Of a DNA stretch of 64,000 nucleotides, positions 42,291 through 55,300 are shown one piece after another. Origin of the DNA: Portunus trituberculatus. Taxonomy: Eukaryota; Arthropoda; Malacostraca; Decapoda; Portunidae. The translations under genes and the position numbers were made by a program. The stretch is from the NCBI RefSeq assembly GCF_017591435.1, contig NC_059304.1, positions 32,031,650 through 32,095,649 on the forward strand, in the 5' to 3' direction. The number at the start of each line of letters is the position of its first letter. Within the stretch, counting starts at the first letter, position 1. The notes beneath the pieces were generated by a model. The model had not been told where the DNA came from. It saw only the letters and a list, made by a program, of their open reading frames with translations, and made no database searches.

Positions 42291-44120
42291 GCTCCACTAG
42301 TTCCGTGGATAGTTTTGATGCCTGTTCCTACATTGAAGTTGGTATTATCTCCAAGGTATGTTTATTGATAGAGTCTTCTTGGTGGTAGGTATGTAGTGGA
42401 TATGTTGACTGGTCCAGTGTTGGTCTTTACTGTGACTGTAAGGAAATCTGTGAGGTAGTTGTCGAATATTTTATGTCATATGTCTGACTTGATTAGAATT
42501 GCAGAGCCATCATGAAGATCATTTGAGGTGTTTATCTGGTATGTGGTGTAATCAAATATCTTTATAGTTTGTTTGTCTTTGAGACTGACTGTTTAAAAGA
42601 ATAATATCAAGATTTATTGAGTTATATAAGTTTGTGAGGGTGTGTCTGTATGGCCACCGATGTGCTACGTTATGTTGCAGTATTAGTAGTGAATCCATAG
42701 TGTATGTAGTGTGTTTTGTTTGTGGTCTGTATGTTATTGAGAGTCTGTGTAGTCTTACCTTGAAGAGGTTCTCTTTCTGTATTTTTGTATTTTACTTGGG
42801 GGGTGGTGTTCTTTCAGTGTTAAGACCATTACGCATTTTGTTAAATCTGGAGTCTTCAGTGGTGTACCAACAGTTGTCTAGTGTTATTGCATTGCGGATG
42901 AGGTACTGGTATACTTCTTCATCATTGTATGAGTTGTCAGTGTAACTCCATTTGCAAGTGCTATTTAAAATTCCTTCCTTAATGTTTTGAATTCGAACTT
43001 GGCCGTCAAGTGGCCATCCTATACTCTTTTTGGTAATTAACTGGAGACCAATGTGTGTTCCTGTTATTATTAACTCCTGCTCCTCTGGTGTAATAGTGTT
43101 TGATTGGTGTGTGTTGGTTTGGTTGATTTGGTTGGGATTAGTTGGCTGTGTGTAGGCCATTTCTATTATTTGTTTGCTTGGTGGTGGTTTGGGTATTTTG
43201 ATAACTGGTAGGTTGTTAGTTTTAAGTGTTTCCTGCAGAACTGTCTCATATGTGCCTGGCTCCCCAAGGTTGGTAAGATGAGCATGAAGTAAGCATGTCA
43301 GTATCTTTGTAGGTGTTTCTTTATGTTAATGTTTGTTGAAAGTGATGGTTGGTTAGCTTTTTGCTGCTCCGCTGTAGGTTGTTAGTGTTGGGGCATTTTC
43401 TATTTCCTTTTTCTTCTCTGCTATAAGCCTTTTTCTCATAAGGCATCGCATGGCCAGAGTTATATGTTCTCCTGAGCAGTTTATGCATTTTTTATAATTG
43501 CTGCTGCAGTCTCTCCATGTATGCTCATCTTCTGAGCACTGTGAGCATTTCTTGTAGTCTTTTGGTTTTTTGGCATTTATTGGTGTAGTGATCATCCATC
43601 ATATAACATCGCATGCAGGTTGTGATGTTTATAGATATTTCTTGTTTTACCTGGTGGGGCGAGAGTGACGTGGAGCACATCAGAAAGCCTTTTTCAGTTG
43701 CCTACTTAGTTTTATTTGATTGGCTAAAGATTACTTTGACTGTGGGGAAGTTGGGAAACCTGAAGACTTCCGTGATGTCTCCCACTTCTATCCATGAATT
43801 GTTTTCTTCTATTTCTTGTAGCAGTGTCTCGTCTTTGTTCTGGTAGATGTATTCGTCAAGTCTTGTAAAGATTACTGTTCTCTTTACTTTTTGTTCAAGT
43901 GGTGTGAGGGGGCAGAATCCTTTAGTTTGCAAAGCTGTTGTAACTTCAGGAGAGAGTAGCCGGTCTATGTCTTCATCTGTGCGTGTCAGGACTATATATC
44001 TATCATGGTGATGATCTTCGTGGCGTAGATATGTCGTTCTGAGAGGGTCTGGAGTAAGGCTTGTCGATGTCTGGGGTCATTGTTGTGCTTGTAATTTGTT
44101 TTTACTCTCGCCATGATGTT
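42291..44120 (-). pseudogene. Older jockey-like LINE: ORF1 (gag-like, CCHC) and proximal endonuclease
   Basis: Minus-strand ORF1 starts near 44115 (MARVKTNYKHNND). It reads TRLDEYIYQNKDETLLQEIE and FRFPNFPTVKVIFSQS (about 43880-43710), a gag-like RNA-binding region. Zinc knuckles follow: KKCSQCSEDEHTWRDC and KKCINCSGEHITLAMRC (about 43550-43430). Another frame (43160-42792) carries GWPLDGQVRIQNIKEG, then a decayed endonuclease to 42291 including NFNVGTGIKTIHG. The distal endonuclease resumes at 37612. Several frameshifts. Confidence 0.72.
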
Positions 44121-45229
44121 ATCATAAAGAGTACAAATAAAAAAAAAAATCCTAGAATGTGGCCGGAGCCCGACATAATACCAGAGCTAAAAGATAGAAA
44201 TATGGAAGAAGCCTGCCTATGTAGGGCAGTTTAGCCACCTGGCTGCTAACAGCCATCGGGATGACCATGCCCCACGTCTAGCCCTATCCGAGACGTTGCC
44301 TACCCGGAGGAGGTGAAAGGAAGAATATAGAGGAAGGAAAAGAGGGAAGCCTATTCCACAACCTTCACCACCAGAGTCAGCAGAGCCACCATAACTCCTG
44401 AGGGTCACTTTCAGGAGCGTGTTGGGTCCGCGCTCTGTGGTCTAGTAGTGAACGAAGCAGGGAGCAGAATGGGAGAGGGGGAGGAGTGGGAGGAACCACC
44501 CGGGTGAGCTCTCACCGGGAAGGGAGAGCTCCGGTACACAGATGAAACCCGTGGAACTGGAACTGGAACTGGAGCTGGCCTTAGCAGCGTGAGCAGTCCC
44601 GCGAACACAGCCGCTAAGGTGCCAGTGTTCTGGGGCTGGTATACACTGCTTCGCTGTCAGGGAGTGTGGCGCTGGCAGAGCAGCTCAGCGGCGAGCGTAT
44701 TGGCGAGCTGATGCCTTCGCGGTAACGGTGTCTCCTATGCCAGGTAAGTATGTCAGCCTGCTCTCTAGAGAGCAGGGCGGAGCGGTGTGAGCAGTCTAGA
44801 CCGTCCTGCAGCCTCTCCCTGGGCCGCAGTCTCTCAGAATCTCAGTCTTCCTCCCTTGCTATAATCTCTGGTGCTCTAATAATAATAATAATCCCCTTCT
44901 CTATCAATATACTTGCTTATGTACTCCAGGATCCCCTCACGTACATGACCCGCCCATAGGCGTGTCCATATATATAATCTTACCACTCAGTATCGAACAA
45001 GGGCGGAATCTTACCACTCAGAACAACAGGGGCGGAGTTTGGGGTACGAGAGGAAATACGATGGCCAGGTCAAGTGTAGTCCTTCCCCTCCTTCGTACAC
45101 AGTGCCCAAACGAAACATATTTGTCTCCGTCACCCGCCTCACTCACGCGGTCAAAGTTTATAACCCTTTTCCTTGAGGTCCGTCTGCTTGAGCCTAACAA
45201 CAACTTTACTGGTTTATCTGTTTTCTATA
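44121..45229. other. Probable LINE 5' UTR and unrecognised sequence
   Basis: The GC-rich stretch at about 44160-44720 directly upstream (minus strand) of the LINE ORF1 could be its 5' UTR. I see no host gene in the rest. Confidence 0.45.
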
Positions 45230-45907
<678 letters not shown>

Positions 45908-45912
<5 letters not shown>

Positions 45913-46475
45913 TAAAGGTCGCCAACAGTGTATAACTTCCCCCACTGTCAGGGAATCTCCTTAGCAACTTTTTTTCCTCCTGTACCCAACCAAGTAGAAT
46001 TTATAAATGGTAGATGCTATGTGTAACAGGGCGAGGCCTTAATACCCCCTAGAGAAACCGCCCACAAGGACAATTCCACCCACTTCTATGAGGTATTAAT
46101 GTTTTCCACACGCCTTGTCCACAGACTGTGATAAATCACAGACTGGAACAACACGCGCAGTATATTACTATACTATCCTACTACGACAAGTGCTTCCTAA
46201 CACCTGTCAGACTGACTTCCCTAGGCTACAACTACTACAACAAATGATGTGTACAGCACATCCGGTGTTGTACACACAAGCCCAGACACCACCTACGGGT
46301 GACAACAGCCACACAGAGTCCAGATACTCGGCACAAACAAGTCTGGCGGACGAGAACTACGCACCACTGGCCGACAGCACGAAGCTTCTCAGCTTTCACT
46401 AGCGTGCGTGGCTACAACCACTACAATACAGTATACCACTGGGGCTATACTAAAGATGATGGGGCACCAGGAAAT
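45908..46475 (-). mobile_element. Ty3/gypsy-like LTR fragment (relative of 9754-10967)
   Basis: The reverse complement matches the LTR/leader junction at about 10240-10795: GTTGGCGACC, CAGTGGGGGAA, TTGGGTACAGGAGG, TAAATTCTACTTGG and GGGCGAGGCC. The 5' part of the LTR is missing beyond about 46475. The internal side ends at an AT array (45906). Frames here (e.g. 46115-46402) are antisense to the LTR. Confidence 0.7.
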
Positions 46476-46539
46476 CGGAGACAATTAAAAATTCTAGCGT
46501 TAATAGGTATCTACGACCCTAGGTGCGACGCGGCTAATT

Positions 46540-48720
46540 TAATACGAGGTTGGTTAATTTCTTCACTAAATTCTGTGGAGATAAGGAGGTGGTTATTATG
46601 GTTGATTTTAACTTAATTGAGGTCAATTGGTCGGTGCCAAACATGTCTTACCATTATTCACCTCTGCCACAAATATTTATTAATGTATTTAATATTTTGG
46701 GCCTTACTCAGTGGGTTACGCTTCCAACATTCTACCCCTCTGGAAATATTCTAGACTTAGTCTCACATCAGAAGACAATAGAATGGGCGACTTGGATATG
46801 TTTACTCCTTTTCCTAACTGTATAAACACTGTGGTATTATATTTGACTACAACTTTGAATGTTTTTTTGAAAGTGCTATCAGTGTGATACGAAAAAGGTC
46901 TTAGTTCAAGGGAAACTATAAGGAAATTGAACGTCACCTACAGTCCTTTGACTGGTTTTATGAATTGCATAATAGATCAGTAAATGACATGTTTGCAAGA
47001 CTGCAGGAAATATTATCTCTAATTGATAGATATGTACCAGTTTTCATTAGTTCATCAAAGTCTCCAGCCCCAGGTCCTCTTATTCCTTCCTATCCCTATG
47101 CTGGTTTAAAGCATGCAAGATCAAGGGCTTGGAAACAGTATAAAGACCTCCGTTCCTTGCATGAGAGAATATCTCCCATAGCTGAATAGGCTCTCGCTGG
47201 ATTCGATACAATCAATCGTGTATATATAAACTTCTTTATAACTTCTCAAACAAATTACGAGTTGTCTTTGGTAAATGCAATGAAAGATTCACCCAAAGTT
47301 TTCACTCATATTAGACAAAAGAAAGTAGGTTCTCCATCAATTGGTCCACTTAAACAAACTGATGGTACAGTGACATGTGACAAGACCATTATGTCTGAAC
47401 TTTTGGCCAACGAGTTCTTTTCAGTCAATGTTGACACAGATCCAGCACCTCATCACGACAAGACCATTATGTCTGAATTTTTGGCCAACGAGTTCTTTTC
47501 AGTCAATGTTGACACAGATCCAGCACCTCATCAAGTATTTCATGGTTCTTTTAATTATGTCAAGCATGGGCCCAGACAACATCCATCCACTACTTCGTTC
47601 TTGTCCTTCTCTTGCTGAACTTTTTTTTATTTTGTCTACCCTCTCCATGTCTAAAGGTGCTCTTCCCAAGGCTTGGGAAAAACTCCTCTATTGTTCCAAT
47701 TTTCAAAAAGGAATCACGTTATACTCCACTAAATTACAGTCAGTCTTACCTAAGTATGCTGTAAAACCTTAGAACGGATTATAAGTGAACATCTTTTCCA
47801 TTACCTTGACACTAACAATTTGCTGGCACCAGACCAATTGTTGCTGCTCAACTACAACAGTATGACCTCATGGCTAGATACTAATAATGTTGTTGATGTT
47901 GTTCTTTTGCTACAGCTTTCGATACAGTGTGACATAAAATTCTTATTACTAAGCTTGGGCTTCTTGGTGTGAGTGGCAGAGTAACTGGCTGGATTTCTGA
48001 TTTTCTAACCAACCGCACAATGTGGGTCACAGTGGGAGGTGAGCGCAGGACTGCTAGACATGTTTTGAGCAGGCTGCCTTAGAGTTCTGCTTTGGGTCCT
48101 TTGTTGTTTCTCATTTATGTAAATTACTTACTTGTGTCTATCCTTAACAATTGTAAATTATTTGCTGATAACTTAAAGATTTATTTCAGGTTAATATCTG
48201 ATAATTCGCCAGACTTGATCAAGAGTTTATCATTATGCCAAAATGACATCAATAAGATCAGTACAATTGCTGCCTCATGGGGACTGAAGCTAAATGCTGA
48301 CAAGTGTGTCATCCTTAGGTTTCAACGATTGGAACGATGCTGGACATTTTAGTGTGTACAACATTAGTGGCGAACGTATCGAATTTCTTAACAGTCATAA
48401 AGACCTGGGTGTTGTGGTTGACACCTCTCTAAAATTTCATATTCACATTCGACAGATAGTGAACAAAGCAGCAGCTCTCTCTTCCAACTTTCTTAAATCA
48501 ACATTATGCAGATCTAAAATGTTTATGAAATCCCTTTTGGTATCTCATCTTCGCCCTCTTCTTGAATTTGCTTCTCCTGTGTGGAACACTGGTTATATTG
48601 AGGATTTACGTTTACTAGAATCTGTCCAAAGGAGATGGATTAAGAGGATTGATGGGCTGGCCGATGTTCCGTACTCACAGCGTTTAAAATCAAATATCTA
48701 GAATAAGGTTATTATTTCAA
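46540..48720 (+). mobile_element. LINE (endonuclease-RT), decayed, with mutated FADN box
   Basis: Plus strand. The endonuclease is VVIMVDFNLIEVNWSVPN, FNILGLTQWVTLPTFYPSGN and ILDLV (about 46575-46765). The linker is DWFYELHNRSVNDMF and KHARSRAWKQYKDLRSLHER. Then come LANEFFSVNVDTDPAPH (twice, a 78-bp tandem duplication at 47379-47534), SSALGPLLFLIYVN and NCKLFADNLKIYFRL (about 48140-48190; the second Asp of FADD is Asn), and DLGVVVDTSLKFHIHIRQI, LRPLLEFASPVWNTG and LLESVQRRWIKRIDGLADV (about 48400-48665). Multiple stops. The BEL/Pao fragment starts soon after. Confidence 0.8.
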
Positions 48721-48879
48721 ATACTGCAATGACACATAAATCATATCTTCAAATTGCTGTATTCACTTGCTATTTCATATACAGGAATTGGCGTGTCAGC
48801 AGGTTTGTGGTATTTCCCTAGTATCTCTGGTTGAGCCCTACCTCATATTGCCCTACTATGCCATTGTAAAGGGGGATAC

Positions 48880-50408
48880 CAAAACAAGTGAGTAAACCAG
48901 GTGGGTGACAGATGCCAGAAGAATAAGAGCCCAAGCAGCTATACTTTTGAGGAGAGCAAATGATGGAGAGGTCAAAGGTTAAATTGCCTAGATTGGACCA
49001 ACCCAAATATTCTGGTGAGTTAACTGAATGGCTGTCATTTTGTGACAGATTTGAGGCACTGGTTGACCAGTGATCTATTAGATATAAGCAAATTTAGTTA
49101 CTTGCAGTCACTACTTCAAGGAGAAGCACTATCAGTCACTCAGGGCTTGTCTCTTTCTTCAGCAAACTATAAGGTGGCCTGTGACTTGCTGAAAGAAAGA
49201 TTTGATCGTCCTGAGAGGATAATATTTGCCCGTGTGCAAGGTTTGCTGAATATTTCCTTGCCACCCACAGCTAAGGGAGCTAACCAGTGTGAAGCCCTGT
49301 GGAAGATACATGACAAGCTGTTGTACCATGTAAGAAGCTTGAAAGCCTTGGGATCACTGGTGATCAGTATGGAGTGGTGTTAACTCCTGTCATCTTATCT
49401 CGACTTCCAGAAAATATAAGAGAAAGCTCTGGACGCGAAGATGACTTGGAGTGGCTACTGAAATTCCTGCAGCAAGATTTCCAGCGTCGTGGAAGGGCAG
49501 AAACGTTTAAGGATGTATACATGGAAAACGCACTTTATGGCAAGAGGTTGAAAGAAGAAATGTTAGTACTGCTTCAGCCCTGCAGACTTCAGTTGAAGAA
49601 GTCCCAACACACTGTGTGTTTTGTAAGAAGAGACACAGATTTGAGAAGTGTTGGCACATACTTAAGTTAGATATACCTGCCCGTGAAGAGAAAGTTAAGG
49701 AAAAGGATTGTGTTTTAAGTGCCTTCTCTCGGGGCATCAATCCAGACGTTGTAAGGGTAAGATGAAGTGCATTCTGTGCCACGGATGTCATAATGTCTTG
49801 TTTTGTAGATCTTCCAAACCTCTGCATGGAGCTAATAACCTACCAAATAAAGCTTCTGTTACCCAGCAAGCTAGTGATAAAGTAATTGTTCAGCCAAGTA
49901 ATGATGTTAATACTGATGATGTTGCACATGTTGGCATTTCTCATGATCATAGATTAAAGTCCACAGTATTGCAAATAGCTAAGACCAAAGTCCTAACAAA
50001 TAGTGGTAATTCTGTTGAAGCTACTGTAATGTTTGATTTGGGTGCAGACACCACTTATGTAAGTCATGACATTGTTAGAAGAATCTAACTAACTGTGACT
50101 TTTTGATTAATGAGCATTATCAATATTTTGAGTCTGAGGTTGATGATGTAACAAAATTAATAGGAATGTACTGAATCTCACCTAAAGATGTGTTTTCATT
50201 TAAGGAACTCAGTTTGGGTGATAACTTAAAATATTGATACCGTTCATTAATAAAAAAAGACTAGAGAAACAACATTGAAATTTATGTACGATATCAAAAC
50301 AAACACCATGTTGTGAAAATCTGCTTTTTATTGAAACGCCTGTTGAAATGAGGAGATTGACAGATGTTGATACGGATAAGGAGTTTTCTGGTTTTAGAGA
50401 TGAAGATT
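48880..50408 (+). mobile_element. BEL/Pao LTR retrotransposon, gag-protease fragment
   Basis: Plus-strand gag in several frames: the DUF1759-type block (RHWLTSDLLDISKFSYLQSL, GEALSVTQGLSLSSANYKVA, DLLKERFDRPERI; about 49057-49220), then VVLTPVILSRLPENIRESSG and DLEWLLKFLQQDFQRRGRAE (about 49370-49500). It continues through zinc knuckles to an aspartic protease-like segment ending near 50085, then decayed sequence. At 50408 it is interrupted by an antisense jockey-like LINE. No LTR precedes it. Confidence 0.8.
49590..50088 (+). pseudogene. BEL/Pao zinc-knuckle and aspartic protease-like region
   Basis: The frame 49708-50088 carries CFKCLLSGHQSRRC (CX2CX4HX4C, a retroviral-type knuckle), CILCHGCHNVLFC, and further on a DUF1758-like protease start, ATVMFDLGADTTYVSHDIV. 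The protease nucleophile motif is normally D-(S/T)-G; here it reads D-L-G, which would be expected to abolish activity. A preceding Cys/His-rich segment in another frame (about 49610-49660) adds part of a knuckle. Confidence 0.72.
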
Positions 50409-52375
50409 TTTTTTTTTTTTTTTTACGTAGGGAAGAGGGCTAGCCAAGGGCAAAAAAAGGGAAGTTAAAAAAAGGCCCACTTGAGTGCTGGCTCTCTAAA
50501 AAAGTGCAAAAAGTGCCAAAACCGTCAGCCAGATTTAGGGGAGCAAATGTCTCGATACCTCCCTCTTAAAAGAAGACAAGTTGTAGGAATTCGGAAATAC
50601 AGATGCAGGGAGGAAGTTCCAGAGTTTATCAGTGAAAGGGATGAATGATTGAGAGTACTGGTTAACTCTTGCATTAGGGAGTTGGACAGAATAGGGATGA
50701 GAGGAAGAAGAAAGCCTTGTGCAGCGAGGCCGCAGAAGGGGAGGCATGCAGTTAGCAAGATCAGTAGAACAGTTACCATGAAAATAGCGATAAAAGATAG
50801 AAAGGGATGCAACATTTCGGCGGTGAGAAAGAGACTGAAGACAGTTAGTGAGAGGAGGGGAGTTGATGAGACGAAGAGCTTTCGATTCCACCCTATCAAG
50901 CAAAGCTGTGTGACTGGAACCCCCCCAAACATGCGAAGAGTACTCCATACAGGGACGGATAAGGCCCTTATACAGAGTAAGCAGTTGGAGGGGCGAGAAA
51001 ACTGTCGGACACGCCTCAGAACACCAAACTTCATAGAAGCTGTTTTAGCAACAGATGAGATGTAAAGTTTCCAGTTAAGATTATGAGCAAAGGACAGACC
51101 GAGGATATTCATTGTGGAAGAGGGAGACAGTTGAGTGTCATTGAAGAAGAGAGGATAGTTGTCTGGAAGGTTGTGTCGAGTTGATAGATGGAGGAATTGA
51201 GTTTTTGAGGCATTGAAAACTACTAGATTTTTTCTGCCCCAATCGGAAATCTTAGAAAGATCGGAAGTCAGGCGTTCCGTGGCGTTCCCGCGTGATCTGT
51301 TGACTTCCTGAAGGGTTGGACGTCTCTGAAAGAACGTGGAAAGATGTAGGGTGGTATCATCAGCGTAGGAGTGGATAGGGCAAGAAGTTTGGTTAAGAAG
51401 GTCATTAATGAATAATAGAAAGAGAGTGGGTGACAGGACAGAACCCTGAGGAACACCACTGTTTAGGAGAAGAACAGTAGCCGTCTACCACAGCAGCAAT
51501 AGAGCGGTCGGAAAGGAAACTTGAGATAAAGTTGCAGAGAGAAGGATAGAAGCCGTAGGAGGACAGTTTTGAAATCAAAGCTTTATGCCAGACTCTATCA
51601 AAAGCTTTTGATATGTCTAACGCTACAGCAAAAGTTTCACCGAAATCTCTAAAAGAGGATGACCAAGACTCAGTAAGGAAAGCCAGAAGATCACCAGTAG
51701 AGCGACCTTGACGGAAGCCATACTGGCGATCAGACAGAAGATTGTGAAGTGACAGATGTTTGAGAATCTTCCTATTCAGGATAGATTCAAAAACTTTAGA
51801 CAAGCAAGAGATTAAAGCTATAGGACGGTAGTTTGAGGAGTTAGAACCGTCACCCTTTTTAGGAACAGGCTGAATGTAGGCGAACTTCCAGCAGGAAGGA
51901 AAGGTAGAAGTCGATAGACAAAGTTGGAAGAGTTTGGCCAGGCAAGGTGCAAGCACGGAAGCACAGTTTTTGAGAACAATAGGAGGGACCCCATCAGGTC
52001 CATAAGCCTTCCGAGGGTTTAGGCCAGCAAGGGCATGGAAAACATCATTACGAAGAATTTTGATTGTAGACATGAAATAGTCAGAGGGAGGAGGAGAGGG
52101 AGGGACAAGCCCAGAATCGTCCAAGGTGGAGTTGTGAGCAAAGGTTTGAGAAAAGAGTTCAGCTTTAGAGACAGAAGAGATGGCAGTGCTGCCATCAGGA
52201 TGAAATAAAGGAGGGAAAGATGAATAAGTGAAATTATTAGAGATGTTTTTGGCTAGATGCCAGAAGTCATGAGGAGAGTTTGAGTTTGAAAGATTTTGAC
52301 ATTTTCTATTTATGAAAGAGTGTTTGGCAAGTTGAAGAACAGACTTGGCATAAAGGAAGTGATATCGAGTTTAAT
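50409..52375 (-). mobile_element. Jockey-like LINE, RT to poly(A), inserted antisense in BEL/Pao
   Basis: The minus-strand element ends in a poly(A) tail (T run 50409-50425) inside BEL/Pao sequence. Starting near 52375 it reads AKSVLQLAKHSFINRKCQNL, DFWHLAKNISNNF, DDSGLVPPSPPPSDYFMSTI and LAGLNPRKAYGPDGVPPIVL. It continues with SNYRPIALISCLSKVFESIL, DRQYGFRQGRSTGDLLAFL and VALDISKAFDRVWHKALISK in one 239-codon frame (52124-51405). The palm YADD-equivalent region near 51360 needs a frameshift. The C-terminal region includes NILGLSFAHNLNWKLYISSV and SHRRNVASLSIFYRYFHGN (about 51110-50760). It is the best preserved of at least five copies here. Confidence 0.88.
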
Positions 52376-55300
52376 GAACAAGCAGGACAGACTGATAACA
52401 GAAAACAGAGCTAAAAATTTATATTAGTGGAATGTGAGAAAGTCAGTGTAATACATCAGGTATTGAAGGAGATACAGGAGATAAAGAAACAAAATGATAT
52501 ACTAAAGGCTACACTTCACGACTACGAAGACTCCTTAAGGAACCTACAGAAAAAAGTGCAGGATGGGATCGACGACAGAGTAGAAAATGGAATGGATGAA
52601 AACAAGCTGGAGGAATTATGAAATGCAGAAACAGGAAGAGGAAAAAACAAAATTCTTAGAGGCAGTAAAGAGACAAATTCATGAAAAAAAACAAAGGACA
52701 CGGTTATTCAAGAAATTAAGGAGAAAGAAGATCTAGTGAGAGATACAGTGGATAAGATGAAATGTTTCTTAATATTTAGAGTGAAGGAAAAAAAAATAAA
52801 AACAAGTTCGTGATAAAAAATTTGCCAAAACTACTATCAAACAGGTCCAGGACAGCACACAGGAGTTAGACCAGGAAGTGTAGGAAGTCACTAGGTTGGG
52901 AAGATTTAGTGAAGGGTGTAAGAGACCAATGAAAGTGAGAATGAGATCGCAGGTGGCGGTGGAAGAAATTATAACAAGGAAAGGGAAGCTTTACTGAACG
53001 TAAAGATATATGGATAAAAAGAGATATGAACCTGAAGGAGAAGGAAAAGGAGAGTGCTAAGAAATAAAGCTAAGGAAAATAAAACAAAGAAAGGATGGAG
53101 ATCAAGAAAAATTTTTTCTATAAGAGGTTCTGGATGCGAGACTAAAGAAGTGGTATCTAGGGAGGAAGGAGATCATGGAGGAGGCAAGAAATTAAGAGTG
53201 ACTTATTGATATTGATCGGTTGTTATCCAGCATGTTGGAGGCTAGTGTTACGGCCCGCCCGTAACATACTCCACTACCATCCCCTCCTCCGCTTGTTACC
53301 TCGTTCGCCACCTCTCCGCCTCCCCTTCCATGCCACCGTCTCGTGAACCTTCCACGCCACCGTCTCATGAACCTTCCACGTCACCGTCTCAGGAAGCCCC
53401 GCTATTGTCCCGAAGTTGGATTCACGCGACCCCATTCGACTCCAGCGGAAGTGTTAAAGCAAGCTCGGCTTTCTGGAAAGTGAAGTCGAGGTCCAGGCCT
53501 CAACCAGTGAACACAACGCCTCTTGGGACTACCGTGGGATCAACCATCACCCAGCACTTCACCACTGCGACACTTCATAAGTATCACTTCCCCTCGTCCC
53601 GTGTTTTCCACATTGCCTCCATATAGGATTAGGATTATTGTTAGGTATTGTTGGGTTCTTTATTGTTGTATTTATTTCTGTGTTATATGTATATGTGTAT
53701 GTCATTTTCCTGTGTTTCATGTTATATATCTGTGTTTTATGTTTCATGTTATATCTATGTGTGTCAGTTTCATTATGGGTTATTAAAATAGCTTTTTAAA
53801 GTGCCCCCTTTGCATTTCCTCACCAGTTGAACCTGCAGTATTTTTTTTTTTATTGTTATTGTTCACCGGCTCCCCGATGCCAATCTTACCAGTTTAACCG
53901 GTGAACGTAACACTAGAGATTATTTGAAAGAAAAAAGCCGGATATAATGTGCATCGTTGAAACAAAACTAAAAGAGGAGATCCATGTTAGCTTTAAAGAG
54001 GATAGATGTAATAGCTGGAGAAGAGACAGGAAGGGTAAAGGGGGAGGAGGAGTACCAAAAATGGTTCATGATAATATATGTGTGCAGGATTTGCAATATG
54101 GTGGAAGTAATGAAAATAACAATCAAAACAGAGGAACTGAAAAAAAAAGAAAGGAAAAACATAGTTACATATGTGCCACCTTAGACAAATACATGGATAA
54201 CTGAGGAACATAAGGATATGCAAAGAGAGGTGATTAAGTGCTTAGATAATATGATAAGAAAGAGATAGAAGAATACTATTAGTTGGAGACTTTAACTGTA
54301 AAAAGAAAAAAAACTGGAAAGAGATGGAAGTAATGGGTAATGCTGGACAATGGAGCGAGGAGGTGTTACAGTTGACTATGGTAAATAGAATGGATCAATG
54401 GATGGAGGAGTCAAGAAGGTACATAGTAGAAGAAGAACCATTGTTGCTTGAGCCAGTATTCACAAAGAAGCCAGAGCCCCCTCCCTCCCAGCATACAATA
54501 CCTTAGTCCAATTGGAAGAAGTGATTATGTGACATTAGAGCTGGAAATACAGGAGAAGGATGTGATAAAATACAGAGATGACTTCGAAAAAGAGATTAGA
54601 TTATGCAAGAACAGATTTTGAAAAATTAAGGAAATTTTTTCTGATATTGAATGGAGAAACATTATGTACGGAAGGACAATACAAGGAAATATGAAATATT
54701 CATACAGAAATATAACGAGGGAGTAAAGAAATACGTACCTTTTTTATAGAGTTATGAAAAATATTCATGCTCGGTACAATATGCTAGATGCACTGAAGCT
54801 AAAAAGGCAAAAGATAAAGCTTGGAAGCAACTCATAAAACAGAGAAATGACAATAACAGACAGCAGTCAGTATAAGGATGCAAGAAATGGATGCATTAGA
54901 GTAACAAGAGAGGAAGAAAGAAACTTTGGGAAAGATGTGGTGCGAAAAAGTGAAGATGAACCCAAGCTTTTCTACAAATTTATAAATGGTAAGATGAAGA
55001 GTAAGGAAACAGTAGAAAAAATAATCAAAGGAGGGAAGATATACCAAACAGAAAAAGGAAATGTGTGAAATAATGAATGAGAGCTTCAAAACTGTGTTCA
55101 CTGTAGAAAAAGATTTTACAGAACCAAAAAGGACACTGTATTGCCGTGGATTGCAGAAAATCACTGTGGACAAAGAGGATATTAGAAGGTTATTAGATCA
55201 TTTGTATGTCAAAAAAGCAATGGGGCCGGATGGTGTATCAAGCTGGGTGCTTAAAGAATGTGAAGAACAACTGTTGGATCCAATTTGGGTAATAATTACA

